64,000 nt of DNA from JAGDZR01 sp049115695 (GTDB lineage Bacteria; Bacteroidota; Bacteroidia; Cytophagales; Cyclobacteriaceae). The notes beneath the pieces are model-generated. The model ran no database searches. It was not told where the DNA came from and saw nothing but the letters and a program-made list of their open reading frames with translations. Positions 42,588 to 55,100 of this stretch are shown one piece after another (positions within the stretch are counted from its first letter, which is position 1; every line of letters begins with the position of its first letter). The DNA is taken from NCBI GenBank assembly GCA_049115695.1, contig JAGDZR010000011.1, forward strand, positions 484,043-548,042, given 5' to 3'. A program made the translations under genes and the position numbers.

Positions 42588-45500
42588 TTAATTACCAATC
42601 ATTACAAAGGCGCCCCAGTAGTATGGATACTTCCACTTTTCTTTCAATCTTTTTTGTGCGGAAATAAATGATTGATGCTTGTCACCTGTTGCTAACCACT
42701 CTTCGTAGAAATTAGTCATCAACTCCTGCGTGGCATTATCATCAACTGTCCACATGGACATGATAATGGCTTTAGCACCAGCAACCTGAAATGCTCGTTG
42801 CAGTCCAAATACTCCTTCACCATTTTTGATTTCTCCTAATCCTGTTTCGCAAGCTGACATTACGACCAACTCGGTTTCATCCAGGTTGAGGTTCATTGCT
42901 TCGTAGGCTGTCAGGATCCCATCATCCTCAACTGGCTCATCACCTGCAATACTGCCATTTTTGATATAGCTATTGGCTCCTGCCATGATCAGACCTGATC
43001 TCAGCAATGGGTTTTCAACATATTTGTCTTTTGTTCCCGTTCCATCATCCTCATTGCCGAGCTCTAGAAAGAATCCGTGTGTTGCGATATGCAAGGTTTG
43101 TGGATTTTTTACCTCTTTGATTCTATCCTCAACAGCTTTGTCGTCCATGAAGACAATTGTTTCTGTCTTGTCTTTATGCAGGTCATTGATCAGGTTAACT
43201 TCCTTTTGGGTACCAGGAAGTAATGGCATACCGGCACTTGATCTCATATAGCGAAGCAGGTTGCCTCTGATACCTCTTGGTAATGCTCCAGAGCGTGTCA
43301 TTTCTTCAAACTCTGCATTTCCTCTACTACCTCTACTGCCTCTTGCACCCCGTTCTCCACCAATGCCTCTTTCTCCTCCGCCATCTTCTTCTGATTTTTC
43401 TTCAATTCCTCCCATGTTATAGTTGGGATATCCAAAAAGATAAGATGGGTTGCTGAAATCAGTGGTTTTTTCAAAATTGAAAGCGACCAAATCTTTTGTG
43501 TTGGTTACCAATTGAATCTCGAATTCATCGATTGTGAATTTCTTGCTTGCAGGATTCTGGAGCGTATACACGCTGATCTGATTGTACACTCCATCAGGTG
43601 AAAAGTATATTTTCTTTATTCCTTGGAGTTTATTGGCAATCGGTCTCCAGAACAAGCGATAGGAGTGGTTCTCATTCACTTTGTATCGAATGGCATTTCG
43701 ATAATTGGCCAGATACTTTCTTTCCATTTCAGCACCATTTCTCATGATTACTATCTCAGGGGATTCAGTGTTCTCTTTGGTAACGATCAGAGCAGCATAG
43801 TAGACTTCATCCGTAAACCCTCCACCTTTGGCAGGATCAAAATCTCTGAAACGAATCATTTCTATTGCAGCTTCTCCGGGTTTCAGTTTCGCCTGAACAT
43901 CTTTCCAGGTAAGATCTCGGCTGGCAAATGTCCCTGCAAATGCCGAGGAAAGTTTACTTAATTGGCCTTCCAGGTCATTGGAGACGGATAGTAAGGAATC
44001 TATTTTACGGGTTCTTGCGTCAGCGTTCATGTCGCCCGCACTAAAGAGCTTGGCAAGTTGTTCTTTTTGGCCAATCCAGGTTTCGTATTTCTCTATCAAT
44101 GTAGAATCACCACTATTGAGGATGCTTTGCTTGACCTTGTTGGTGGCATATAGGATCAATCCTTTCGTTGAAAGTTGATAGTTATACATGGTGGACAAAA
44201 GGGACTTGTCGTCGCTCCTGTTTTCCATGATAAAGGAGTTGAATTGTTCAAAAGTTGGTCTCAGCTTATTGTAGTAGAATTTTGACTTTTCGTCTTCTGA
44301 GAGTACCGGGAAATAGGAATTGATTTGTGCGAAGTAGTTGTCGAAAACTTCGTTGTAGAATTCGAGTGCTTTTTCCTGTTCTTCTCTTTCCCAGTTGAGC
44401 ACCGCTAGTTTGCCACTTGACAAAGCATATTGTGGATGTCGTGTTCCTAGTTCCTTTGCTCGGATTTTTCTTGCATCTAAAAGGTAATCATCAGCCTGAT
44501 CAAGTTCTCCAAGCTTCATGTGAACTTCCGCCTTGTTGGATAGCATCCTGGCATATGCGTGATGATCTTTGCCATAAATACCTTCATATTTAGCCAGGGC
44601 CTTATCACCAAATTCGATTGCCTTATTCGTATTTTCAGAAGCATTGTACATCCGATACAATTGGCTTAGTGTTCTGGCATATTCCGGTGATTCTTCCTCA
44701 CCAATCATCCTTAGTGTTTCTTCAGCAGCAATCAGTAACTCTTCGGCTTTTGAAAATTCTTCAGATTCAGTATATATCTGTCCAAGTGTGAATTTGGTTG
44801 TAGCGGCATAAAATGAATCATCTCCGTAGATCTCAATATCTGATGCCAGGACCCTTTTGTAGATGTCAATGGCTTGAGGATACTGTCCCAATTCGATGTA
44901 GACCTGTCCCAGGTTAAACTCAATGGTGGATCGAGTAGCATCGTCTTCTGTGTTGCCCAGTCTGTCGAATATGGAAATGGCCTGGTCAAAGACCTCCATG
45001 GCCAGCGGGTATTGTCCTTTATTGGTATAAAGAATTCCCAGTGCCCCTGTTACATAGACATATTCCAAGCTGGGATAATAACCCGTTTCGTTGAGTATGT
45101 TTAGTGACTCTTTCAGGTTGTCCTCAGCTTTGCTAAACTCTCCATCTATTTCCTGATAATCGGCCAGAAACCTCAAGGCCATTGCCTGATTAAAAGTGCC
45201 TTTTTTGATGGACGAACGATTCTTACGTAACAGGTCTTTTCCCTTATCACTTTCGCCAGTTTGGGTATAGTAGTCTGCAAATGCAAGCAAACTCGATACA
45301 TATTCGTCACTTTTGCTACCGTATTTTTCCTCATCAGATTCCAATAAATCGGCATATAGCTTTTCCGCTTCGCTAAACTTTCCAGCTTCCAGATTGATGG
45401 CCGCCAGGTTATAGATCAGGTCATTAAGATCATGATCCATACCAGCTGCAACATGTATTGATCTGAGCTCATATTCCTTGTAGTAGTAATCAAGGCCAGT

Positions 45501-45767
45501 CTGGATATCAGATGTTCCGTAGAAGTAGGCTTCTCCCAGGAAATTGTACATCAAAGCAGTTAGTGTATCACCCTTGTTCTCCCAATAGGAGTTGATATTG
45601 GCTTCATTCTTCAGAATGCCATCATAGTCATAGTCGTTGTAGTACCCTTCAAGTTTATTGTACAGTTTTTCTGCTTTTTTGGAACTGAAGACGTACTGGC
45701 CAACTACGCTTGGAGTCAAGCAAATCATTACCAAAACGAAGGAGACGAAGTGGTGTAGGCGGATCAT
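42588..45767 (-). CDS. Exported TPR-CHAT protein (caspase-like peptidase fold)
   Basis: A 1059-residue protein with Sec signal (MIRLHHFVSFVLVMICLTPSVVGQ). Residues ~60-480 are a TPR array of about ten repeats (for example YPLAMEVFDQAISIFDRLGN, YPQAIDIYKRVLASDIEIYG). A helical linker follows, then a CHAT domain from about residue 640 to the end. The cysteine-peptidase dyad appears intact: His897 in HIATHGFF and Cys973 in VMSACETGLGE. A Gly/Arg/Ser/Glu-rich linker lies inside the CHAT region at about residues 780-820. CHAT domains are caspase relatives. The substrate is unknown. It is transcribed divergently from the giant protein gene. Confidence 0.93.
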   Translation of the reverse strand: MIRLHHFVSFVLVMICLTPSVVGQYVFSSKKAEKLYNKLEGYYNDYDYDGILKNEANINSYWENKGDTLTALMYNFLGEAYFYGTSDIQTGLDYYYKEYELRSIHVAAGMDHDLNDLIYNLAAINLEAGKFSEAEKLYADLLESDEEKYGSKSDEYVSSLLAFADYYTQTGESDKGKDLLRKNRSSIKKGTFNQAMALRFLADYQEIDGEFSKAEDNLKESLNILNETGYYPSLEYVYVTGALGILYTNKGQYPLAMEVFDQAISIFDRLGNTEDDATRSTIEFNLGQVYIELGQYPQAIDIYKRVLASDIEIYGDDSFYAATTKFTLGQIYTESEEFSKAEELLIAAEETLRMIGEEESPEYARTLSQLYRMYNASENTNKAIEFGDKALAKYEGIYGKDHHAYARMLSNKAEVHMKLGELDQADDYLLDARKIRAKELGTRHPQYALSSGKLAVLNWEREEQEKALEFYNEVFDNYFAQINSYFPVLSEDEKSKFYYNKLRPTFEQFNSFIMENRSDDKSLLSTMYNYQLSTKGLILYATNKVKQSILNSGDSTLIEKYETWIGQKEQLAKLFSAGDMNADARTRKIDSLLSVSNDLEGQLSKLSSAFAGTFASRDLTWKDVQAKLKPGEAAIEMIRFRDFDPAKGGGFTDEVYYAALIVTKENTESPEIVIMRNGAEMERKYLANYRNAIRYKVNENHSYRLFWRPIANKLQGIKKIYFSPDGVYNQISVYTLQNPASKKFTIDEFEIQLVTNTKDLVAFNFEKTTDFSNPSYLFGYPNYNMGGIEEKSEEDGGGERGIGGERGARGSRGSRGNAEFEEMTRSGALPRGIRGNLLRYMRSSAGMPLLPGTQKEVNLINDLHKDKTETIVFMDDKAVEDRIKEVKNPQTLHIATHGFFLELGNEDDGTGTKDKYVENPLLRSGLIMAGANSYIKNGSIAGDEPVEDDGILTAYEAMNLNLDETELVVMSACETGLGEIKNGEGVFGLQRAFQVAGAKAIIMSMWTVDDNATQELMTNFYEEWLATGDKHQSFISAQKRLKEKWKYPYYWGAFVMIGN

Positions 45768-46105
45768 AGTGCTATGTAGTTAAATATTGATTCAATAATA
45801 AGAGGTGTAAAATAACAAATTCTAATTGGATTATAGGAATTTTTAATTTGACTAATCCCAGAATCCATAGTATGGATATGTTTATTAATCCTTATGTAAC
45901 CTCTAAGTATACATGGATGTGCAGATTCATATGGGAAAATCTTCCTTACAAACGGGTATACACTTTATACACTGTCTTTGGTATTTTTCCAAGATTGTAC
46001 TTTTCACCTTTTATATAGTACTTTATTTTGGCTATTTTGCATGATTACTCTACGTATGTCCAAGTGGGAGCGGACATATGTGGAACACCACCAACATAAT
46101 ACTAA
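45768..46105. other. Divergent intergenic region between the CHAT gene and the giant gene
   Basis: 338 AT-rich bases with no plausible gene. Promoters for both directions must lie here, but only near matches to TAnnTTTG were found. A 7-bp inverted repeat lies close to the giant gene start (46055-46078). Confidence 0.5.
46055..46078. promoter_or_regulatory. Inverted repeat upstream of the giant gene
   Basis: TATGTCC (46055-46061) and GGACATA (46072-46078) are perfect inverted copies with a 10-base spacer, ending 27 bases before the ATG at 46106. It could be an operator or an mRNA hairpin near the ribosome-binding region. Function is a guess. Confidence 0.35.
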
Positions 46106-49100
46106 ATGAGACCAATCTTCTCTATCATCAACCTACAGAAACTACTGATCAGTTTCGTTTTGGTGTTTCTGATACCTTTTTTGGGTAACACCCAATCGTC
46201 ATCGCATTCCAACACCTTTTACAATATTGCAACCAACAGCAATCTTGAAATTTCTGGGGACTTAACCATCGAAGGGTGGATCAGGCCGGATGCTGCAGGA
46301 GGTGACTGGCGCACCATCGTCATGAAGGGAGATTATGGTTATGGGGTTTCACTTAGAGGAGACGGAACTCTCGAGTTTTGGATCAATGGCAGTGGCGGCT
46401 CAGGACCCAACACCTTGATTGGAGATGCTATTCCTCGGGATGGTAGTACATGGACTCATTTTGCTGTAGTGGTAGATCATGGAACGGAAGTCAAATTCTA
46501 CATTAATGGGTCACAAGTAACCACAGGAGGGTCAGGGTCTACCTATAATGTGTATCCTGGAGACTTGGTCATTGGTGGACAAACGCTTACAGGAGGAAAC
46601 AATTTTTATGGATTAATCGACGAATTAAGGATATGGAATGATGTACGATCAACAAACGAAATAGCAGGTAATTTTTTTAGAGAAGTTGATTCTGCTTCTC
46701 AGGGGTTAGCGGCGTATTATCGATTTAATGAAGGCAGTGGGTTAACCGTATTTGATGAGGTACTAGGAGCAGCACAGACTGTTACAACAAATTCGATAAC
46801 ATGGGATGGATCGGAATCACCTTTAGCTCAATCGTTTATTACCACTTGGTCCACTACAGATGGTACGATTACTATTCCAACACTTGACACGGCCTATTCC
46901 TATAACTATAACATCACCTGGACTAATCAGACCAATGCAACACAGGGAGATGGATCGATCAATAACCAAACAGGTAATTATACCATTACTGGTCTAAACA
47001 ATTTTGATACTTATCAGGTCGAAATATCTGGGACCTTTCCTGCCATTTACATCAATAATGACACGGAAGCATCTAAGCTAAAAAGTATTGAGAATTGGGG
47101 TAGCATTAACTGGTCTACCATGGAAAATGCATTTTATGGCGCTTCCAGTTTGACATACGCAGCTACAGATTATCCAATTCTAGGTGATAGTATGGTAATG
47201 GATAGAATGTTTTGGAATTGTAGCATTTTCAATGGAGACATATCAAACTGGGACGTGAGCAATGCCATTAGCATGTATCAAATGTTACAAGGAACAAATT
47301 TTAACATTGATATTTCTTCATGGAATGTAAGCAATGTATCCAATATGGGACGCATGTTTCGGGATACGCCTTTCAACCAACCCATTGGATCCTGGGATGT
47401 TTCCAGTGTTACTGGAATGGAAGCAATGTTTCGCGCTACTACCGCATTCAATCAGGACATTAGCACCTGGGATGTTAGCAATGTGACGAACATGAACGAC
47501 ATGTTTTATAACAGTGTATTCAATACGTCAGTGGATGCATGGGATGTGAGCAGTGTGACAAATTTTTCTGACATGTTCGCTACCACGGCTATCTACAATC
47601 AACCGCTTAATAGCTGGAATACCATTAGTGCTACAAACATGAACTCAATGTTCAAGGGAAATGCAGCTTTCAATCAACCGATAGGCAACTGGAATACCTC
47701 AAATGTTACCAACATGGGTAACATGTTTAGCGGAGCTTCAAACTTTGATCAGCCGCTCAATACCTGGGACGTAAGTAATGTCACCAGTATAGGTGCGATG
47801 TTTAAGAATTCCTCATTTAATCAGCCGCTGAACAACTGGAATACAGCGAGTCTTAGGGATGCTTCTGGTGTATTTCGGGATGATGGAGCCTTCAATCAGG
47901 ATATTAGTGGTTGGGACATGAGTGAGGTTACCAATTTCAGCCATATGTTTAACGGAAGTACGCTTTTTAACCAGGACATTGGTGGTTGGGATATCAGCAG
48001 TGCAACCAACATGGGTAGCATGCTAATCAATTCAGGGCTTTCAACTACGAATTTCAACAATGCATTAGTTGGGTGGGTATCGCTCGATAGTGGTGAGCAA
48101 AAAGTACCCATAGGCGTAAATCTAACTGCTACTGGATTGTCGCATTCAGGAGCAGGAACGACAGCCAGAACCACGCTTATCAACAACTATTTATGGACAA
48201 TTGACGGTGAATCTTCCTCTCCCATCCGCCAAGCTACCCATGCATCAGTCAGCGGGTTTACAGCTAATTGGTCATATGTTCCAGGTATTGACACAGTTAG
48301 AGTAAAGGTGCTGAATTCAGGATATGGTCTTATTGGAAGTGAGCACGTCGGGATGGTTATGCAAGATTCCAGTTTCTGGGTTGGGACAGATCTTTCTCCG
48401 TACAGTGGTCAGCAGCTTTATTATACCCTGAAATTATCCGACTATCCGTTTGAGAGTGTCGAAGATACCGTTGCGTTTATGGTTGAGGCTGGTAACGTTT
48501 TAAGCTTTAGTGGAGACGATTATGTGGTGATTCCAAATCATGACGATTTCAATTTTGGAACCGGCGATTTCACACTGGATTTTTGGATGAAGACATCAGC
48601 AACAAATGTTGCGTTGATTTCTAAGAGAGTGTCAGGAAATTGGTGGAGGATTGCTACCTCTGGAGCCAACTTGTTCTTTGAAATCACAGGAGGATTGGCT
48701 GTGACGGGAACAATTACGATCAATGATGGGCAATGGCATCATGTAATTGCCAAAAGAACTGCGGGTACGGGGTACATTTATGTTGATGGAGTGCTCGATA
48801 ATTCTGGATCACTGAGTGGTGATGTGAATAATACCGATGCGGTTGAGCTGGGGTCCTGGCAAAATGGCGTTCAGGCCAAATTAGTAGGGGAATTGGATGA
48901 AATTAGAATCTGGAACTACGCTCGTTCAAACCAAGAAGACGTAGCTAATAGGTATTCAACTCAAGCAGGTACTGAACAAGGTTTGGTAGCCTATTATCGG
49001 TTTGATGAAACATCAGGTACACTGGTAAGAGATTTAGGACAGGGCGGTCATGACGGTACCGTGAATGGAACCCCTATTTGGGTAGCATCAGGGGCCATGC

Positions 49101-52100
49101 AAAGCGCAACAGCACCAGATGCTCCCTATGACTTGATTGCCTATCCATCAGGTTCATCAGAAGTCACTTTGGAATGGGCTGATACTGCCAATGATGAATC
49201 AGGTTTTAGAGTAGTGATCGCAAGCGATTACAACTTCACTCAAAATGTAATAACGCTCGACACAGTGGGGACGAATGTCGCCAGCTATACTCATTTTGCA
49301 TTACCTGATACAGGTTACTTCTATGCAGTGCATGCTTTTAACGGAGCAGGTGCTTCCGACTCTGTAGTGACGCATGGTTCAACCCAACCTCATCCGGGAA
49401 CCGCACTTAGTTTCGATGGCATCAATGATTTTGTTACAGTTCCAAATGATTCCAGCCTAACCTTTCTCCAAGATGGAGATTTTACCATTGAATTCTGGTC
49501 AAGACTGGATGGTGGTACACCTGCACAAGCCAAAACCTTTATTGACAAGTATCATGATGCACTCGGAAACCAGCGAGCTGGATTTCTTTTACATACCGTG
49601 GCTAGTACAGGGGTTATGAGAGCTTGTTATATCACCTCATCCGGGGGTAAATGCTTCGATGGCCAAACCAATTTATTCGACAATCAATATCATCACATTG
49701 CAGTCGTGAAAACCGGGACTGAGCTGAGTATTTTTATTGATGGGAAGGAAGACGGATCTTCACAAACATTTACCACTGGTGCCCAAACACAGAAAGCTGA
49801 TATGACTATTGGCCGAAGACCTTACAGTGGAGGAATAGAGTACTTACCGGGAACATTGGATCAGCTTAAAATTTGGAACACAGCCAAGACAGGTTTTGAC
49901 GATCGCTTCAGCCCAATAAAAGGAGATGAAGCCAACCTGACAGCTTATTATGCTATGGACGAAGGCAATGGATTCAAATTGGTTGATCTCAGCATCAATC
50001 AAAACCATGGAAACATAAATGGTGCGCTATATTCTAATGCTGCAGCAACTAGCTTAACAGGCTTTTTTACAAAGAAAGTGACCATCAATCAAATCGAATT
50101 GACCTGGGATCAAATCGAAAATGTAAACGGCTATGTCGTGCAAAGGTCGTCGGCACCAGACTTCTCGGCGATCAATCAATATTTCTCGTCACCGGGTGAC
50201 TCGATATCTTTTGATAATGGAGTTACGCCAGGAAATGATTATTTCTATCGGGTTGCTGCGTTAATCAATGGAGATACTTCCGGATTTTCAAATACACGTT
50301 TTGTAAGTACGAAACAACTACCGGGCAATGCCTTGGATTTTAATGGCACCACAGACTATGTTGATGTGGGGGACGTGATTGATTTTGTGGGTGATTTTAC
50401 CTGGGAGGCTTGGGTAAACGCAAGAGCATTTAATACCTATAATGCCATCATTTCCAAGCATGGTACCGGATCAGAGCCTATGTTAACAACCAATAGCGGA
50501 AATTTGGTTTGGTATTATGGAGGTAATACAATCACCGGTCCAGCGCTATCAACAAGCATGTGGTATCATGTGGCCGCTGTGAGACAGTCGGGGATTGTGA
50601 CACTGTATGTGGATGGAGTACCTTTTGGTACTACCTATAATGACGGAGGTGGTGATTTGTCTAACGATAGACCTTTTAGGATTGGTTCGCAAGGCACCCT
50701 TGCACAGGGAGCTTCCAACACCTGGAATGGACAAATGGATGAAGTAAGAATTTGGGATCATGCACGAGATTCTACTTCAATCAATGCCACAATGTTTCAA
50801 GAACTTGCCGGAGACGAGCAGGGTCTGATTGCCCACTATCCATTTGATCAGTCAGATGCCGGTATAGCTAATCCCGGTGATACAATACTTTATGACTACT
50901 CTAAAAACGCGCAAGATGGAATCCTGAAAAACTTTTCACTTGCGGCAGGCCAGACTTCCAACTGGGTAGCTTCTTCGGCCATGAATCCGGGAGGAACTGT
51001 AGAAGCCCCGGATAGTTTGTACACCTATGCTATTAATGGCAATGCCATTCAGTTGCATTGGGACAATGACGATACCGTATCAGGATTTTATGTCCTTCGT
51101 TCCGCTTATTATGACGGGCCTTGGCAGCAACTCACGTCTGTGTCTGACACTTTTTATATAGACAATATCGGTATTGATACTGCGGCTTATTACAGGGTAG
51201 CAGCCTACCTAGGATCATCCATTAGCGATACTAGCGGAGTGGCTTTTGGTAGTACTAACAGCTATCCGGGCAATTTATTGAGCTTTAATGGTAGTTCTCA
51301 ATATGTAGATGTGCCTTATACAAGTGTCCTAAACAAGCAGGATTTTAGTGTCGAAGTATGGGCTAAGGTAACGGGGGGTAGCGGAACTGAAAGAGGGATT
51401 ATTTCAACAAAAGGCGCATCAAATGGATTTAATGTAAGCATAACGGCTAATGCATCAGACAATTGGGAATTTCACCAAGGACGAGATATTGATAATGCAA
51501 CAGTTTTCGGACCATCAGTTATCCTGAATGAATGGGTACACCTGGCCTTGGTTGTCACCGGAACATCGGTTGAAGGTTATGTAAACGGAGTTAGTGTCGG
51601 ATCTTCTGCCATCGGCTCATCATCGCGCTCTGCTGCCAATCCTCTAAAGATCGGTACCCGAGCACATGGCGGTACTCCTCAGTCTTTTATGATAGGACAA
51701 ATCGATGAAATAAAGGTCTGGGATTATGTAAAAACGGATTATTCTGATCGATATACGAATTACACTGGGAATGAGTCAGGACTTTTGGCCTATTACAAGT
51801 TCGATGAAGCGGCAGGAGTTAAAATTGTCGACAGAAGTCAAAATACTTTTGATGGTGATTTGGTGAATAGTCCAATTTTCATTGAATCAGATATCCCCAC
51901 TGGGCCGATCATGTCAGACAGTCTGGTCTTTCCATTGGCAAATACTTTTGATGCGAATATCAACACTAATATTCAGATTGGATTTGAAGCTACATTAGAT
52001 AGCGCAACGCTTCATTCACAGAATATTTTAGTTGAGAGTGATTTCTTTGGAGAAATTACGGGTTATTTCACTGGCGGAGGCACGACAACTGCCACTTTCT

Positions 52101-55100
52101 TCCCGGATTCGACTTTAAGGCAAGGCGATCAAATAACCATTACAGTTACTGAAGATGTTCGTGGTGAGGGCGGAGAGGTTGCTAAACCTGGCATTTTCAA
52201 ATTCGGAGTTGCAGTCAATGTAAACTCACCAGGACTTTTCAATGAATCAGATACACTTGGTTTTAATAATTCATTTGCTGTTGCGCTTGGCGATTTGGAC
52301 AATGACAATGATATAGATGCCTTTGTTGGCAACTTTAACGCAACAGCTGATCAGGTTTACCTCAACAATGGCAATGGTACATTTTACAACTCAGGTCAGA
52401 ATCTCTCCGCTATTTGGACAGAAGATGTTGATCTGGGTGATATCGATGGAGATGGAGACCTGGATGCCGCTGCAGTTGCGAATAATGTGGTTACACAGTT
52501 TTGGAGAAATGATGGTTTTGGTTCGTTTAGTAGTATCGGGCAATCTCTGGGTTCTGCAACTACCAATGGAATCAAACTGGCAGATTTTGATGGGGATGCA
52601 GATCTCGATGCATTACTGACCAATGCAGGAGGGGATTGGATATTGTTCAATGATGGAAATGGAAACTTCACTAATTCAGGCCAAAGTCTTAGCACAAGAA
52701 CTAGTGTACGTTCAGCAATTGGTGATATTGACGATGATGGTGATCTGGATGCCATTGTGGCGACATCTACTGGCAGTGATCTGATTTATTTTAATGATGG
52801 AAATGGATATTTTGAAATTGACTCGCTGAATTTCTCAACGAGTTCCTTCAGAAACGCGGCTCTCGGTGATGTAGATGGGGACAATGATTTGGACGTATTC
52901 TTTGTGGGCGCTGGAGGTAATACCGTATGGACCAATAATGGTAATGGCATCTTCACGAACTCGGCGCAATCGTTAGGCACGAGTGATAGCTATGATGTAT
53001 CTCTGGGAGACTTGGATGGAGATGGAGATTTGGACGCTTTTGTCACCAATGAAACAAGTGCACCAAATGCCATTTGGTTAAATAATGGTTCAGGAATTTT
53101 TACACATTCAGGGCAGAACATTGGTACTTCAAGTTCCAGACCCAATGAATTGGCTGACTTGGACGGAGATGGTAGCCTTGATGCGTTTGTAGGAAACAAT
53201 GCAAGTAGCAATACAGTCTGGTTAAACTTAGAACCTGCGCCTGCAACACCGGACAGCCTGATAGCCTATCAAACTACCTCAACGAATGTCCAACTCGAAT
53301 GGGCCGATCATGCCAATAACGAAAATGGATTTATTGTTTTGGGATCGTCCTGGTTTGATGGACCCTATTCATTCATTGATTCTGTTAAAACGCCAAACCT
53401 TACTACATATGACCACTTCCTGGGCATAGACAGCTCGTTCTTTTATCGTGTAATGGCCTATGGCAATAGTGGATTAAGTGATACAAGCGAGGTGGCATTG
53501 GGTGATACGAGAGTTGGTGCCGGCTATGCTTTGGCGTTCAATGGTACCACAGATTATGTGGAGGTGCCTTATTCTCCCGCACTCAATCCATCAGTCTTTA
53601 CTACTGAAGCTTGGGTAAAAGTGACTGGCGGACAGGGTTCGCACAGATCAATTATTTCGTCCAGAGGAGTAGTGTTAGGTTATTTTATCAATGCTAGTGC
53701 CACCAATCTTTGGGAATTTACAATCGGGGATGGTAGTGGCTGGGTTTCTCAATTTGGTCCTGCTGTTGTGCTGGATGAATGGACCCATGTAGCGATCACG
53801 GTAAGTGGTTCCACTGTGACTGGATATGTAAATGGCCAATCGATTGGGTCCAATTCAGGCGGTACTTTTGCACCCAATCCTTCTTTTCCAATACGTATTG
53901 GAGCCGGGGCAACAGAAGGAACGGCTAACTTTTGGATTCCTGCTGAAATTGATCAAGTAAAAATTTGGGATTATATCAAGACGGATTATACCGATCGCTA
54001 TGGTGAAGTGTTAGGAAATGAAGCGGGACTAATTGCAGCTTACTCCTTTGATGAAGGAAGTGGGTTCAAATTGACCGATGTTTCACCTGACACATTGGAT
54101 GGAAGTATTATCAGTAATCCTGGTTGGGTTGTATCTAATGCTGCTAAAACCCCTGCACCAGACAGTCTAATTGCCTATCAGATCAACGCAACCGATATTC
54201 AACTCGAATGGTCTGATCAATCCACGAATGAAAATGGATTTATCATTTATGGATCTCAGTTCTATGATGGGCCATATGCCTATGTAGATTCTGTCAACAC
54301 ACCAGACCAGGAGTCCCATGTGGTAACGCTAGGAACAGACTCAGCGGCATATTATCGTATTGTTTCATATGCAGGGGGAGTTATAAGTGATACCAGTGCA
54401 GTTGAGTTTGGAACCACTCGACAATTCCCGGGCAATGCAATGACCTTTGATGGTACAGATGATGAAGTACAGTTGAACGATGCAGATCTGCCCATTGGTA
54501 CAAGTCCTAGATCGGTTGAAATGTGGATTAAAACTTCGACAAGTGACTTAAACAGATATTTTTTACAATATGGCGGTAATACGACTAATCAGGATTTTGG
54601 TATTGGAGTAAGCTCTACCGGGAACTTGATTGTTACACAAAATGGCAACAATGTCCAATCAGCTGCAGTGATTAATGATAATGCATGGCATCATGTAGCA
54701 GTGTCATTCAATGGCAGTACTTACCAACTTTATATAGATGGACAACCTGATGGATCAGGATCCATGACAACTAATACCACCTTGTCTGGAACAGCATACT
54801 TGGGACGTTATTCAGGAGCGAATCGACTTATAGGTTCACTTGATGAGGTAAAAGTTTGGAATTACGCTAAATCGGATTTTTCAGATCGATTTACCCGATC
54901 CAATGGGAACGAATCCGGCATGATTACCTATTTTCCTTTTGACGACCCTGATACTTCCGGAATTTATGTGGTTGATCACTCCATTAGGGCCAACAATGGA
55001 ATGACCTTAGGAGATCCTCAATGGGAGACTTCTGAGATTATAGGAAATTATGAAGTCGTGAACGCAAATGATGCCGGACCAGGATCGTTGCGTCAGGCTA

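Noticed and set aside
42588..45767. Craspase-like (type III-E CRISPR) TPR-CHAT effector
   Set aside because: The protein has a signal peptide and there is no CRISPR array or gRAMP gene in the window. Exported TPR-CHAT proteins are a separate group.
47196..48080. Regularly spaced ~78-base repeats that resemble an array
   Set aside because: They translate in the giant frame as BspA-type repeats with protein-level conservation; there are no identical short repeats with unique spacers and no cas genes.
47896..53211. Several open frames on the minus strand inside the giant gene
   Set aside because: They are mirror frames of repeated Ser/Thr/Asp/Asn-rich codons. The translations are low-complexity Ser/Pro/Lys-rich sequence without domains.
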